A stretch of DNA of 64,000 nucleotides from CALMEC01 sp963706315 (GTDB lineage Bacteria > Actinomycetota > Thermoleophilia > Miltoncostaeales > Miltoncostaeaceae): contig CAVPMA010000019.1 of assembly GCA_963706315.1 (NCBI GenBank), forward strand, positions 62,001 through 126,000, given 5' to 3'. How positions within the stretch are numbered: position 1 is the first letter of the stretch; each line of letters begins with the position of its first letter. Shown here in pieces: positions 23,386 through 33,392 of the stretch. Below the pieces are notes generated by a model that had not been told where the DNA came from, made no database searches, and saw only the letters and a program-made list of their open reading frames with translations. The position numbers and the translations under genes were made by a program.

Positions 23386-24762
23386 ATGGCGTTCCTGCGC
23401 AAAGTGCCTGCGTTCGCGATCCTCGCGGCGCTCGTCCCGGCAGTCGCCTGGGCGGCACCCGCGCCCACGACCACCGCGCCGACGACCACGGTCGGCACGA
23501 CGACCGTCGCTCCGCCGCCTCCGCCCGCCCCGCATGTGGCCAACGTGCTGATGCCGTCGAGCGTGGTGGCGCGTCAGGGCCATGCCCGGTTCCTGGTGGG
23601 GGTGCGCAACGCGACGGACGCCCGGGTGATCGTCCGGATCATCTCCGAGAAGACGAAGCGCGTGGTGCGGACCACCAAGACCACCGGCCGGCACGCCCCG
23701 GGCCGGGTGTGGCTGCTCGTTCCGGCGACGAACGACCGCGGGTTCCAGCTGGTGGCGGGCCGCTACCAGGTGGAGGTGTACGCCGTCGACGCGCTGAAGC
23801 GCAAGTCCAACGTGATCAAGCGGCGGTTCGGGCTCACCCTGCGCCCGCCGCGCGGTGCGCTGCAGGCCTACACGGTGCCGGCGTGGCCGTCGATGATCGC
23901 CGGGGTCGCGCCGGCGCCGGGCGGCCAGATCGTCGCCGCGGTCGCCCCGAACAGCACGCTGGCGAAGGCCGGCCTGCAGGTGGGCGACGTGATCCGGGTG
24001 GTGAACGGCCGCGCGGTCGACAACCGCGGCGCCTGGTTCGCCGCGCTGCGGGAGCTTCCGGGCAACAGCCCGGTCACCGTGGAGTTCGATCGGGCGGGCG
24101 GGCGGTCGAGCCTGCAGTTCACCCCGCCGCCGGATTGGACGGCGGCGCCGGACTACGCGCCGGTGCTCGCGGCGACGCTCACCGCCGCCCCCGGCGTGCG
24201 GGCGTACCGGTACGCGCAGGCGCGGGAGCGACTCGACGCGAAGAAGACGCCGACCGCGAAGGCGCTGTTCGCGGCGTGGCCGGCGGCGGAGAAGACGAGC
24301 GCCCCGGGGGAGTTCATCTCGGGCGCGATCTTCGCGGCCGACGGTGACTACCTCGGCGCCATGGGCGCCTACAACCGGGCGCTGGTGGCGGATCCGACGG
24401 TCGGGTCGCTGCAGTTCAGCCGCGGCGTGGCGTGGACATCCATCCCGAATCGCAACGACCGCGCGATCGACGCGTTCCGCCAGGCGACGGTGCTCGACCC
24501 GACGGACGGCGTCTCGCAGACGTTCCTCGCGTTCGCGCTCCTGCGCTCAGACCTCTTCGCGGAGGCCCTCACGGCCGCCGACACCGCCCTCACCCTGGAC
24601 CACCGCTACGAGGAGGCCCGGATCGCCCGCGGCCTTGCCCTCCTCGGCCTCACCCGCACCGCGGAAGGCGTCGCAGAACTGAAACGGGGCCTGGTCCTGA
24701 TGGCCGATCCCGCCCGCGCCCAGCAGATCATCAACACGAGCCTGGAACCGAACACGCGGTAA
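23386..24762 (+). CDS. exported PDZ-domain and TPR protein
   Basis: 458 residues. A signal peptide (MAFLRKVPAFAILAALVPAVAWAAPAP, cleavage near Ala-Trp-Ala-Ala) is followed by a Thr/Pro-rich linker. Residues about 55-140 resemble a beta-sandwich. A PDZ domain follows at about 155-245, with LAKAGLQVGDVIRVVNGRAVDNRGAWFAAL as the peptide-groove region. The C-terminal 170 residues are tetratricopeptide repeats (AMGAYNRALVADPTVGS, AIDAFRQATVLDPTDGV, ALTAADTALTLDHRYEEA). No protease domain is present, so it is likely an envelope scaffold. It ends 7 nt before the convergent stop of the sugar transferase gene. Confidence 0.75.
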   Translation: MAFLRKVPAFAILAALVPAVAWAAPAPTTTAPTTTVGTTTVAPPPPPAPHVANVLMPSSVVARQGHARFLVGVRNATDARVIVRIISEKTKRVVRTTKTTGRHAPGRVWLLVPATNDRGFQLVAGRYQVEVYAVDALKRKSNVIKRRFGLTLRPPRGALQAYTVPAWPSMIAGVAPAPGGQIVAAVAPNSTLAKAGLQVGDVIRVVNGRAVDNRGAWFAALRELPGNSPVTVEFDRAGGRSSLQFTPPPDWTAAPDYAPVLAATLTAAPGVRAYRYAQARERLDAKKTPTAKALFAAWPAAEKTSAPGEFISGAIFAADGDYLGAMGAYNRALVADPTVGSLQFSRGVAWTSIPNRNDRAIDAFRQATVLDPTDGVSQTFLAFALLRSDLFAEALTAADTALTLDHRYEEARIARGLALLGLTRTAEGVAELKRGLVLMADPARAQQIINTSLEPNTR

Positions 24763-24768
24763 CACGCG

Positions 24769-26379
24769 TCAGCTCGCGCCGCGCCCTCCGAGGACCAACG
24801 GCACGGTTTGCAGGATGATCCGAAAGTCCCACCACACCGACCAGGTGGTGACGTACAGGTAGTCGAGCCGGATCATCTCGTCGTACGGTACGTCGTTTCT
24901 CCCCCGCACCTGCCAGAGGCCGGTGATCCCGGGCCGGATGTCGAGCCTCCGGCGGCTCCAGCCCTGCATCTGCTCCGCCTCGCGGACGACCAACGGGCGC
25001 GGGCCGACAAGGCTCATCGTCCCGCCGAGCACGTTCAAGAGCTGAGGAAGCTCATCAAGACTGTATCTGCGGAGGATCCGGCCGACTCGCGTCACCCGCG
25101 GGTCGTTCCGCATCTTGAACAGGGGACCGGGATCTTTCATGTCATTCCGATGCTCGAGCTGCGGGCGGATCAGCTCCGCGTCGGCGACCATCGTGCGAAA
25201 CTTCCACATGCGGAAGGGCTCGCCGCCTCGCCCCGTTCGACGTTGGCCAAACAGCACCGGGCCGTCCGAATCGACCTTGATGGCGACGGCGATAACCGCG
25301 AGCAGCGGGGAGAGGATCAGGAGCCCGAGCCCCCCGACAACGACATCGAGGGTTCGCTTGGTGACCTGTGCCGCCCGAGACAGGTTCGCTCCGTGCAGGT
25401 CCACGATGGGGATTCCATCGATGTCCTGGATCTTCGCGTGCCTGGGAATCAGCTCGAAATACCGAGGAACGATGCCAACGGGAATCCAACCGACACGAGA
25501 GCCGCGGAGGGTGTCCAGCACGTCGTCCGCTGGGACTCCGGAGAACGCGATCAGAAGACGGGTCGCCCCGCTGCGCTCAATCGTCTCGGCGAGGGGTTGC
25601 ACGGCGTCATAGATGGGTGTGTCCCGCAAGCTCTCGTCGAGCGGCAAGGGGTGGTCATCGACGAATCCGATGACCAATCCTGCCCGCCCTCGGTGTGACG
25701 CGATCCGCCGGGCGATCGCCTGCCCGATTTGGCCGGCGCCGAGGATCAGTATCCGGTCCGGGTGGGCGTGGCGAATGCCGATGCGCCCGATCCGCTGGAC
25801 GGCGATCGAGCTCAACGTTGCCAGCGCAGCCCAAACGAGCAGCAGGTTCGCGAGACGGCGATCGACGACTTGGCCCAGCAACGTCGCCGAGAGTAGGAAC
25901 CAAAGGACGATGCCGACCGCGGTTGCGGCGATGCTGCGTTTCAGTTCATCCAGGGCGGCGGGGTTGGGTCGCTGCGTCGTCGCGTACAGCGATGAGGCTC
26001 CGTAGACGCAGAGCGTGGTCGCAGCGAGGAGCAACGCCGACAGCAGGCTGACAGTCGGCGTGAGGTACGAAGGCGCCTGGTTCCAAAGGAGCAACGACCA
26101 GCCCGCGAGCAGGATTCCATCTGCAAGGAATTCGGTTCGGGAGACCCTGCTTCGAAGCGCCGCGAGCCGACTGAGCGCCGCTCCCGACCGCTGTCTCGCA
26201 AGATCGTCGGGAACCGGTTTGGGACGTGCTCTCTCCCTGCCGGCTGCAGGCGACTGGACTGGCGAATCAGCCACGATCTCACCGCTGCCCCCGGACACCG
26301 ACAACTCTCCGCCGGCGTGGGGCGAGTCGTCCGAGATGCGTACCCTGATCCGCTCCGGTCTGGCGCGGGTCCGTCGCAT
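24769..26379 (-). CDS. polyprenyl-phosphate sugar-1-phosphate transferase (exopolysaccharide initiation)
   Basis: 536-residue PHPT-family membrane enzyme that loads the first sugar phosphate onto undecaprenyl phosphate. A disordered N-terminus (about 1-80) is followed by four helices, a CoA-binding-like Rossmann segment (RILILGAGQIGQAIARRI) and then the catalytic domain after the fifth membrane segment (LGLLILSPLLAVIAVAIKVDSDGPVLFGQRRTG). Catalytic and binding motifs FRMWKFRTMVADAE, SLDELPQLLNVLGGTMSLVGPRPL and RPGITGLWQVRGRN are complete. The start ATG shares one base with the stop of the sigma-factor gene (TGATG), so initiation of the polysaccharide is translationally tied to that regulator. 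Confidence 0.93.
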   Translation of the reverse strand: MRRTRARPERIRVRISDDSPHAGGELSVSGGSGEIVADSPVQSPAAGRERARPKPVPDDLARQRSGAALSRLAALRSRVSRTEFLADGILLAGWSLLLWNQAPSYLTPTVSLLSALLLAATTLCVYGASSLYATTQRPNPAALDELKRSIAATAVGIVLWFLLSATLLGQVVDRRLANLLLVWAALATLSSIAVQRIGRIGIRHAHPDRILILGAGQIGQAIARRIASHRGRAGLVIGFVDDHPLPLDESLRDTPIYDAVQPLAETIERSGATRLLIAFSGVPADDVLDTLRGSRVGWIPVGIVPRYFELIPRHAKIQDIDGIPIVDLHGANLSRAAQVTKRTLDVVVGGLGLLILSPLLAVIAVAIKVDSDGPVLFGQRRTGRGGEPFRMWKFRTMVADAELIRPQLEHRNDMKDPGPLFKMRNDPRVTRVGRILRRYSLDELPQLLNVLGGTMSLVGPRPLVVREAEQMQGWSRRRLDIRPGITGLWQVRGRNDVPYDEMIRLDYLYVTTWSVWWDFRIILQTVPLVLGGRGAS

Positions 26380-27068
26380 CAGGCCGCGGCGGTGCTCTTG
26401 ACCCGGGAACCTCTGACGACGGGGCCGGCGGTCAGCTCTTCGAGACGTGCCTTGAGCGCGGCTCGCCCGCGGTGATGGAGACCATGGACCGACGCCTCCG
26501 TGCGATCGAGGCGAACGGCGATCTCGACAGGGCTGAGCCCGACCACGTGGCGCAAGATAAGAATCTCGCGTTGTGCAGGCGGAAGGTCCGCGAGCGCCGC
26601 ATGTAATTCATGTGAACGGTGTATCGACGACTCGAGGTCGCCGTGCATCGTCTCGGGCACATCAGCAACCGGAATTGACCGCTTAGAGCGAACATAATCC
26701 ATCGAAGCATTGCGGGCGACTCTCAATAACCATGCCGAGAAGGGAACTCCTCGAGGTTCATACTGTGAGATAACGTCGAAGAGCTTGACAAAGATGTTAT
26801 GTGTGATGTCCTCGGCGTCAAGTGGATCACGAACGATGCTTCGCACGTATCTCGTGATCGAGGCGACGTGCTGCTCGTAAATCTCCCGCATGGCGTCGCG
26901 ATCGCCTTGCTGAGCCATTTTGATCGTTGAGAGGCTCACGCCGCCATCCGTGGAATTGCTCTTCGGCTGAGGCGTCCTCGGCAACCGCTCCTGGGTCGCG
27001 GTTGCCGGTCTTTGCGTATATTTAGGGCGTGCAAGATCACGCGAGGGGCGAGCGTCGCGGGAAATCAT
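26379..27068 (-). CDS. ECF-type RNA polymerase sigma factor
   Basis: 229 residues. Region 2 (about 55-120) contains DPLDAEDITHNIFVKLFDVISQY, and region 4 (about 160-210) contains LPPAQREILILRHVVGLSPVEIAVRLDRTEASVHGLHHRGRAAL, the helix-turn-helix that reads the -35 element. The first 45 residues are low-complexity and the exact start is uncertain: the GTG at the VSLSTIKMAQQGD junction would also fit. No anti-sigma gene follows; instead the sugar transferase with a long cytoplasmic N-terminus is coupled directly. It probably controls the polysaccharide island. Confidence 0.9.
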   Translation of the reverse strand: MISRDARPSRDLARPKYTQRPATATQERLPRTPQPKSNSTDGGVSLSTIKMAQQGDRDAMREIYEQHVASITRYVRSIVRDPLDAEDITHNIFVKLFDVISQYEPRGVPFSAWLLRVARNASMDYVRSKRSIPVADVPETMHGDLESSIHRSHELHAALADLPPAQREILILRHVVGLSPVEIAVRLDRTEASVHGLHHRGRAALKARLEELTAGPVVRGSRVKSTAAA

Positions 27069-27124
27069 ATGTGCCTACTTTGCGGAGGTATTCGTCGGGC
27101 GGACGGGTCCGTACATTAGAGAGG

Positions 27125-27166
27125 GCTGGACGCTTCGCAACTGGCCTGCGGGCCAACCCGTCCAGC
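27125..27166. other. nested perfect hairpin between glycosyltransferase and sigma-factor genes
   Basis: Outer arms GCTGGACG (27125-27132) and CGTCCAGC (27159-27166) are perfectly complementary, and inside them TGGCC (27142-27146) pairs with GGCCA (27151-27155). On the minus strand it lies 50 nt after the glycosyltransferase stop and about 57 nt before the sigma-factor start. No T-run follows on the minus strand, so it is not a classic terminator in that direction. On the plus strand TTTGTTT follows, but no plus-strand gene ends here. It may be a leader structure controlling the sigma factor or an attenuator-like element. Confidence 0.45.
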
Positions 27167-27215
27167 TTTGTTTCGTAATTTGCGGACCTGTCTGACACCT
27201 GATCGGCTCGACGTG

Positions 27216-28424
27216 TTACGAGGTTTGAATGCTCCTTCCGCCGACTATTGGAGGTAGGTCGGGCGAGTTTTCGATGCTGGACGGCCGACTCCGGTCGAAC
27301 AGCCGTCGCCGCCGGCTGGGCGGGGCACGGCCCGGCACGCCAGGCTGCGATGCATCGTCGGTTGCGAGCCGGCGCATCGAGCTGACAAAGCGGTCGTCCG
27401 AGTAGCGGTCGGCATGTCGTCGCAGCACGTCGCGATCCCAGGTGTGCGACTCGAAGCGAGCGATCGCATCGACCAGCGACGAGGGGTGCGGCTCGTCGAA
27501 GAGCACCCCGGTCGTGCCGTCGACGACGGTCTCAAGAAAGCCGCCCCAGCGCAGCACGATGCTCGGGCGTCCGAACGCCGCCGCTTCGAGCGGCGTCAGT
27601 CCGAAGTCCTCGAAGGACGCAGCTACGAGGGCCTTGCAATTCGCATAGAGCCACCTCAGCCCCGGATCGTCGACCCGCCCCGCGAATCGAACGTTGGGCG
27701 GAGCACCTGCCCGAAGCTGGCGTTCCGCGGGCCCCTCCCCGACGACGACGAGACGCTCTGAGGGGCGGCGGCGGAGCGCCTCAATGATGACGTTTACGTT
27801 CTTGTAGGGCATCAGCCGGGACACGCAAAGAAGGAATCCGGGCTCGACATCTACGGCCGCGGAGGGTCCCGCGGGGGTGAGCGCCGGCGGCGGGTGCAGG
27901 ACGACGGAGTCCCTGCCGTACACGTCCCGGATTCGGCGCTGGACGGCCCTCGAGATCGCGACGTACTGCGATGCGCTGGCCGCCGCGGACTTGTCGTGGA
28001 TCTCGAGCGACGGTCGCATCGCAGCGAGGGCTGCCCGGCGAACGAGGCCGGCCCGCGCCTGGTACTGGGATGTCTGGTACAGCCAGCGCGCCGGGTTGTA
28101 GCAGTAGACGATCTTCTTGCCGGGGACGTTCGCCGCGTGCGCCCACCCGCTCGAGCTGCAGATGACGACGTCTGCATCGACCGTCAGCCGCTTGAAGGCC
28201 GACGCGAGGAGCGGCAGCGCTTTGCGGTGGTCGCGCCTGAGGACCCCAAGGCGGTTCAGGGCAAGCGGCCGCACGTCCGCCCGGGCGAACTCCGGGAAGG
28301 TGCCGTCCGGCTCGTAGAGCGAGGTGTAGAGCGGTGCGCCGGGGAACGCCCTGAGCATCGAGAGTACGACCCGCTCCGCCCCTCCCCGCTGGGTCAGGTA
28401 GTCGTGGACGAGGGCAACACGCAC
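27216..28424 (-). CDS. GT4-family glycosyltransferase (WbaZ/mannosyltransferase-like)
   Basis: 402 residues from GTG 28422-28424 (VRVALVHDYLTQRGGAERVVLSM); upstream sequence in the frame is unlike protein. The N-terminal domain binds acceptor; HDYLTQRGGAERV and CYNPARWLY are typical of the WbaZ-like group. The C-terminal GT-B domain has FLLCVSRLMPYKNVNVIIEALRR, VVVGEGPAERQL, and the donor-binding EX7E-type region FEDFGLTPLEAAAFGRPSIV. The last 50 residues are an Arg/Pro/Ser tail. It is a cytosolic enzyme adding one sugar to the lipid-linked repeat unit. Confidence 0.88.
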   Translation of the reverse strand: MRVALVHDYLTQRGGAERVVLSMLRAFPGAPLYTSLYEPDGTFPEFARADVRPLALNRLGVLRRDHRKALPLLASAFKRLTVDADVVICSSSGWAHAANVPGKKIVYCYNPARWLYQTSQYQARAGLVRRAALAAMRPSLEIHDKSAAASASQYVAISRAVQRRIRDVYGRDSVVLHPPPALTPAGPSAAVDVEPGFLLCVSRLMPYKNVNVIIEALRRRPSERLVVVGEGPAERQLRAGAPPNVRFAGRVDDPGLRWLYANCKALVAASFEDFGLTPLEAAAFGRPSIVLRWGGFLETVVDGTTGVLFDEPHPSSLVDAIARFESHTWDRDVLRRHADRYSDDRFVSSMRRLATDDASQPGVPGRAPPSRRRRLFDRSRPSSIENSPDLPPIVGGRSIQTS

Positions 28425-28718
28425 CCCGCCGCCGGAGTCGGAACCGGCTCTGCTGTGGGCTCGTCTCGTTCGCCGGACTGGCTCTGACCCGGCGCGGGGG
28501 CCCGGTGGGAGTTGCGTCCCTTGATTCGATCTGTTGCCAAGCGCCGGCAACTGTCTCCCTCGCAAACGGTGGCGGTCGAGTCGTGCCTCGGGGCCGAGGT
28601 CGCCGTACCTCTCCAACGCCGCCGACCGGCACCGACTTCCACGGCATGAGGCAGAAGTTCCGTCCGGGGGGACGCGTTTACAGCGGTACGCCGCCGAACA
28701 TCAACCGAACGAAACGAC

Positions 28719-30406
28719 ATGGCACCTCTCGAGAACGCTGATCACACCCGGGAGGTTCTCCGGCCGGTCCTTCGCCGCTGGTGGTTGGTCCTCGCCATCG
28801 GCCTGATCGTCGGCGCGCTTTGCTACGTCTACTTCGACCGGCAGCCGCGCAGCTACACGGCCGGGACCGCGCTCTTCTTCGAGACCTCATCGGCTCGCAA
28901 CGAGCTCGGTGAGCAGGTTCCGGTGACCGACCCGGAGCGTTCGGCCCGTAACGAGGCGATCCTTCTGCGGTCGCGGAAGGTCGCGGCAGAGGCGGCGCGA
29001 CAGCTCGGGTACAAGGGCGATCCAGACGCGCTCCTCGGGGCGGTCTCGGTCTCCCCGGCTACGGATACGGACTTCCTCCAGATCGCCGCAACGGCGTCGA
29101 CGCCCCAGGCGGCGGCCGACCTCGCGAACGCGTTCGCCCGCGCCTACGGCAGGGTGCGCAACGCGGATCGAACTGCCGCGCTCAACAGCGTCGATCGGTT
29201 CGCTTCGCCGCAGGCTCGCGCGGACGCCGCCGACGATTGCGAATCGCAGCGCACGGGCAGTGCTCGCCCAGCGTATCCAGCGGCTCGAGTTGATCCGGCT
29301 GATCCCGCCGACCGATGTGCGCCAGTTCGAGGTGGCGCGACCTCCGGCGACCGCCGACGGCTTCGGCGTCATCTCGAAGACGGTGTTCGGCTTTGTCCTC
29401 GGCCTGCTGTTCGGCATCGGGGCGGCGTTCGCCCTCGGCGCGCTGGAGCGGCGCATCCGCTGGTCGGGTGACGTCGAGAAGCTCTACGGGCAGCCCGTGC
29501 TTGCGCAGGTGCCCCACGCGCGACTGCCCACACGGAAGAAGGGGCGCTTCCAGTTCACCCGCGATCTCGTCGAGAGCTTCAGGACGCTTCGCACGAACCT
29601 CTACATGCTCGGCCGGAAGGACGGTGGCAATGACGATCCCGCCCGGACGATCCTCGTCACAAGCGCAGTCGGGGGCGAGGGCAAGTCGACGGTCGTGCGG
29701 AATCTCGCGCTTGCCTACTCGGAGGCGGGTGCTCGCGTCGCAATCGTGGACGCCGACCTGCGCAACCCGGACTTGATCGATCCAGGGGCGGTGCCGGACG
29801 CGACGACCGCACCCGGCCTCGCGGAGGTGATCGACGGGAGCGTCGACCTCAAAGCGGCGATGGGCACCATCGAGGTCACGCGAAACGGCGTGCCTCCCTG
29901 CTCGCCGGTCGAGGAGCTCTTCGCGACGAAGGTCGAGGGGCCGAAGGTCCATCCCGATCCGTTCGCGGGGTGGTTCAACAGGCGACACCCGGTCACGACA
30001 CGGAGCGACCAACGGGCGGCCGGCGACGAACGGTCACACGATCGCCGTGCTCGGGCCGGGACGCATCCCGCGCGACCCGTCCGCCTTGCTCAGCTCAGAC
30101 CGTGTGCGCCGCGTGCTGGACGAGCTGCGGCGAACCCACGATGTGGTTCTGATCGACTCCAGCCCGCTCCTCCCGGTGAGCGACGCGCTGCCGCTCCTGC
30201 CAGAGGTCGAGGGCGTCCTCGTGACGGCACGGCTCGGCCTGACGACCAAGAGCGCCGCCCGTCAGCTCTGCGACGTGATCGGCCGGGTACACGGCACCAA
30301 CCTCCTCGGCGTCGTCGCCAACGACGTGCGCACGTCGGAGGGGCTACAACAGTACGGCTCCTACGGGTCCGGGCGATCCCGCAAACGCTTCCTCGCCCGC
30401 ACGTAA
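28719..30406 (+). pseudogene. Wzz-like chain-length regulator fused to a BY-kinase (CpsD/Wzc type), two frame breaks
   Basis: The protein is recognisable across three frames. Frame 1 starts at ATG 28719: a cytoplasmic start, a membrane helix (WWLVLAIGLIVGALCYVYF) and a periplasmic Wzz-type region up to LNSV. Near 29193 one extra base shifts the frame; the next segment has the coiled coil (LAQRIQRLELIRLIPPTDV), the second helix and a Walker A motif SAVGGEGKSTVVRNLALAYSEAG with Walker A' IVDADLRNPD. Between about 29960 and 30020 a second +1 break is needed to read DVVLIDSSPLLPVSD (Walker B) and the C-terminus QQYGSYGSG with a few Tyr, ending 30406. Wzz/BY-kinases control polymer length and export by autophosphorylation. 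Strong conservation in all three parts suggests sequence error or very recent decay. Confidence 0.8.
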
Positions 30407-30490
30407 TGCGAACGCCCCGGCCTCGTCGGTGAGTTCCCAAGTGGCGCTCGACGTCGCGACGACCCGTAGACGGACCGCAGGACCGCGGGG

Positions 30491-32078
30491 ATGACCGCGC
30501 ATCTGCCAAGGAGCCCCGCCGCCCCGGTGGCGTCATTCGTGATCGTCGTCCTTGCCGTCGTCGCCGCGCTGGTGGCGGCCATTCGCGGACCGGGCCTCGT
30601 CGCGGGCCTGCCACTCCCCTTCGTTCCCGTGCTGGTCATCGTTCTGGTCGGGTTCCCGGTGTGGATGCTCCTGACCCGCAGACACGAAGTGGCGCTCGCC
30701 GTCCTACTCGTCTACCTCGGTCTCGCGGATGGCGCACTCAAGCTCCAGTCCTCGAGCGAGCTCCCTGGACTCGGGCGGGACCTCCTCCTGTACGCCATCG
30801 CCGCGGGCATGCTGCTTCACGCAGTCCGGGCCGGGCGGCCGCTCGCGGCGCCTCCGCTGACGGCCTGGGTCGTCGCGTTCATCGCGGTCGTGCTCGTACA
30901 GCTCGCGAACCCGGGCAACGGCTCGCTCCTGCATTCGGTCGCATCCCTGCGACAGCATCTCGAGTTCGTCCCGCTGTTCTTCATCGGCTACGCCGTCCTG
31001 AGATCGACGCGGCGGCTGCGGACGTTCTTCCTGCTGCTCGCGCTCCTCGCCACTGTCAACGGGGTAGTCTCGAGCTTCCAGCTCGGACTGTCACCGGAGG
31101 AACTCGCATCGTGGGGACCCGGCTACGACGGGCTGATTCATGGAACGACCGGCAACTCGCCGCGCACGAGCTTCGACGATGAGGGCGAATCGATCGTCCG
31201 GCCCCCGGCGCTCGGGTCGGACATGGGCTTCGGCGGCATCTTGGGGGCAATCGCGGTTCCCGGCGCTCTGGCGTTGATCGTGATGTCGAGTCGCCGCCGG
31301 AAGGTCGAGCGTGTTCTCGCAGTGGCACTCTTTGCCGGCACGGTCGTGGCGGTCGCGACCTCGTTGTCGCGCGCCGCGATCATCGCCGCCATCGTCGGTG
31401 TCGTCGCCTTCCTCGCGATCATCGCCTTCGCCCGGCCGCGGCGCCTCGCCATGGTTCTCGCCAGCTTCGGCCTCCTCGCGGTCGTCGTGGTGATGACCGT
31501 CAACGCTGTGACCGACGGGCGGGAGGGCGACTTCCAGCGGCTCGGCAACATCGCTCCGGACCAGGCGCTCGCCACAACGATCGACGCGCGAAGCACGACA
31601 TTCTGCCCTGATCCCGCGATATCTTGAGAAACTCCCCCTCGGTGCCGGGATCGGATCGGTCGGCCCCGCGGCCACGGTGATCGACCCGCCGCCACCGAGT
31701 GGCCTCAACGCCGAGAGCCAGATCACGTTCCTCATCGTCGAGCTCGGTATCCCCGGCCTCGTCGTCATGGCCGCACTGACCTTGATCGTCCTCGGCCTCG
31801 TCCTCGCCCGCATCCGTCGCACCGGCAGCTTCGAGGAGGTCCTGCTGATCGGGGGCCTGGCAGCGCCGCTGTTCTCACTCGCCGCGCTCTGGGTCGTGGG
31901 GACGAACACCACCTCCTCGCCGACCGCACCGTACTTCTGGCTCGCGACCGGTGCCCTGTCTTTCTGGCTGTGCACAGCGGTGGGACGACAGCCGGCGCCA
32001 TCGCCGCCCACCCATCGGACGGCACTCCAGGCGACGGCGCCGGTCAGCGCTATCTCCGCGTCGGGGCCAGGTCGCTAG
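30491..32078 (+). pseudogene. Wzy/O-antigen-ligase-like membrane polymerase, one frame break
   Basis: A polytopic membrane protein that would polymerise the lipid-linked repeat units. The first frame (ATG 30491) gives about 12 hydrophobic segments, a large extracytoplasmic loop after VNGVVSSFQLGLSPEELASWGPGYDGLIHGTTG, and ends prematurely at TGA 31625. Near 31600 one base must be removed to continue with ALIPRYLEKLPLGAGIGSVGPA, NAESQITFLIVELGIPGLVVMAALTLIVLGLVLARIRR and further helices, stop 32076-32078. The PLGAGIGSVGPA and NAESQ motifs are typical of this family (ligase/polymerase loop). It directly abuts the next glycosyltransferase, whose GTG follows the TAG without a gap. Confidence 0.8.
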
Positions 32079-33161
32079 GTGCCAACGCTCGTACTGGTGC
32101 ACGAGGCCATCGAGGGCCCCTCGGGAATGGGACGGGTTGTGGAGTCCATGGCCGAGGTCGCCTTCGATGCCGACTGGTCGGTTTCCCTGATCGCGTCGAA
32201 GGCCCCGCGCCGGCTGACGGAGGCGTGTTCCTACCACCGGCTGCCGTCCTTCGACGCGGTTCCCTCGCTTCCCCAGCACCTCGCTTGGTGCGCGGCAGCT
32301 GCACGTGTGCTTCGCCACACGAAGGCCGACGTGATCCACGTGCACTCCCCTTTCCTCATGTCGTGGGGAAATCTCATGACCTGCCACCATCTCGCCAAGC
32401 CGGCGAAGGATCGCGGCGTTCGCGAGCACGGCATCGGCGTGAACGGGGCCCTCCGCCGGGCCCAACGCGCAACCGTCACGGTTCTGGACGACATCCTCTA
32501 TCGCCGGCGTCCGACCGGAACCTACGTCTCGTTCGTCTCGGAGTTCCTCAAGACCACGTTCGCCGAGCGGTACGGCAGCGTTCGGGGCGGCTGGGTCCTC
32601 CCTCCGCGGGCACCCGCCTGGCGACCCGTGACCACGGAGGAGCGAAAGGGAGCACGCAATCGCTGGAACTGCGGGGATGGCCTTGTGGTCGGATTCCTCG
32701 GGGGTGTCGATCACCGAAAGGGCTTCGATGTCGCGTTCGAGCTCTCCCGGGAAGCTGGCTTCTTTCCACTCTTCGCGGGGCAGGGGACGGAGAAGTTGAC
32801 GTGCGAGCACGGCCGAGGGGTCGGCTTTGTTGAGCCAGACGACCTCCTCGAGGCCTGCGACGTTGTTGTCGCCCCAGCGCTCTTCGACGCGGCTCCGGTG
32901 GCGGTCCTGGAGTCACTCGCCCGTGGAATCCCTGTCGTGGTAACCCCGGCGACTGGTTGGGCACCGACCATCGCCCGGCACGGCGCCGGTCTCGTCTGGG
33001 ATGGGACGTCTCGCCTGAGTGAGTCCGTTCGGCTTGCGTCACGAGTCCCACAACACGCGATCCGCACCCTGGTCGACACGCTAGGAACGGACGGCTTTCG
33101 CCGTCGATTGCTGTCCGCCTACGAGGCCGTCGCAGCGCGGGGTGGCGGCAACGCCAGGTGA
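32079..33161 (+). CDS. GT4-like glycosyltransferase
   Basis: 360 residues from GTG 32079, immediately after the TAG of the polymerase gene. N-terminal half: VLVHEAIEGPSGMGRVVESMAEVA and ADVIHVHSPFLMSWGNLMTCHHL, the acceptor side of a GT-B fold. C-terminal half: VVGFLGGVDHRKGFDVAFELS, LFAGQGTE and DVVVAPALFDAAPVAVLESLARGIPVVVTPATGW, where the donor-binding Glu sits in LESLARG. Sugar specificity cannot be deduced. It is in the plus-strand run of the polysaccharide island. Confidence 0.85.
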   Translation: MPTLVLVHEAIEGPSGMGRVVESMAEVAFDADWSVSLIASKAPRRLTEACSYHRLPSFDAVPSLPQHLAWCAAAARVLRHTKADVIHVHSPFLMSWGNLMTCHHLAKPAKDRGVREHGIGVNGALRRAQRATVTVLDDILYRRRPTGTYVSFVSEFLKTTFAERYGSVRGGWVLPPRAPAWRPVTTEERKGARNRWNCGDGLVVGFLGGVDHRKGFDVAFELSREAGFFPLFAGQGTEKLTCEHGRGVGFVEPDDLLEACDVVVAPALFDAAPVAVLESLARGIPVVVTPATGWAPTIARHGAGLVWDGTSRLSESVRLASRVPQHAIRTLVDTLGTDGFRRRLLSAYEAVAARGGGNAR

Positions 33162-33392
33162 GGTTCCAGCTGTTCCACGAGCCAGCCATACGATGGCCGA
33201 GCCAGCGACGGTAGGCGGAAGTTCTCTGTTCGCCCCTCCGTTGGTCGGTTGCGTCTGCAAGGTCCCATATCCTCGTAACCCAACCTCCAGGCGAACTCAT
33301 GACAAGTGGTGCCGCTTGTTCTCAACAGACGCTTTATCCGGCCGACACTCCCGTCGCGGTGGCGCTGGGAGTCGCCGAGTGAGGCGATTCTC

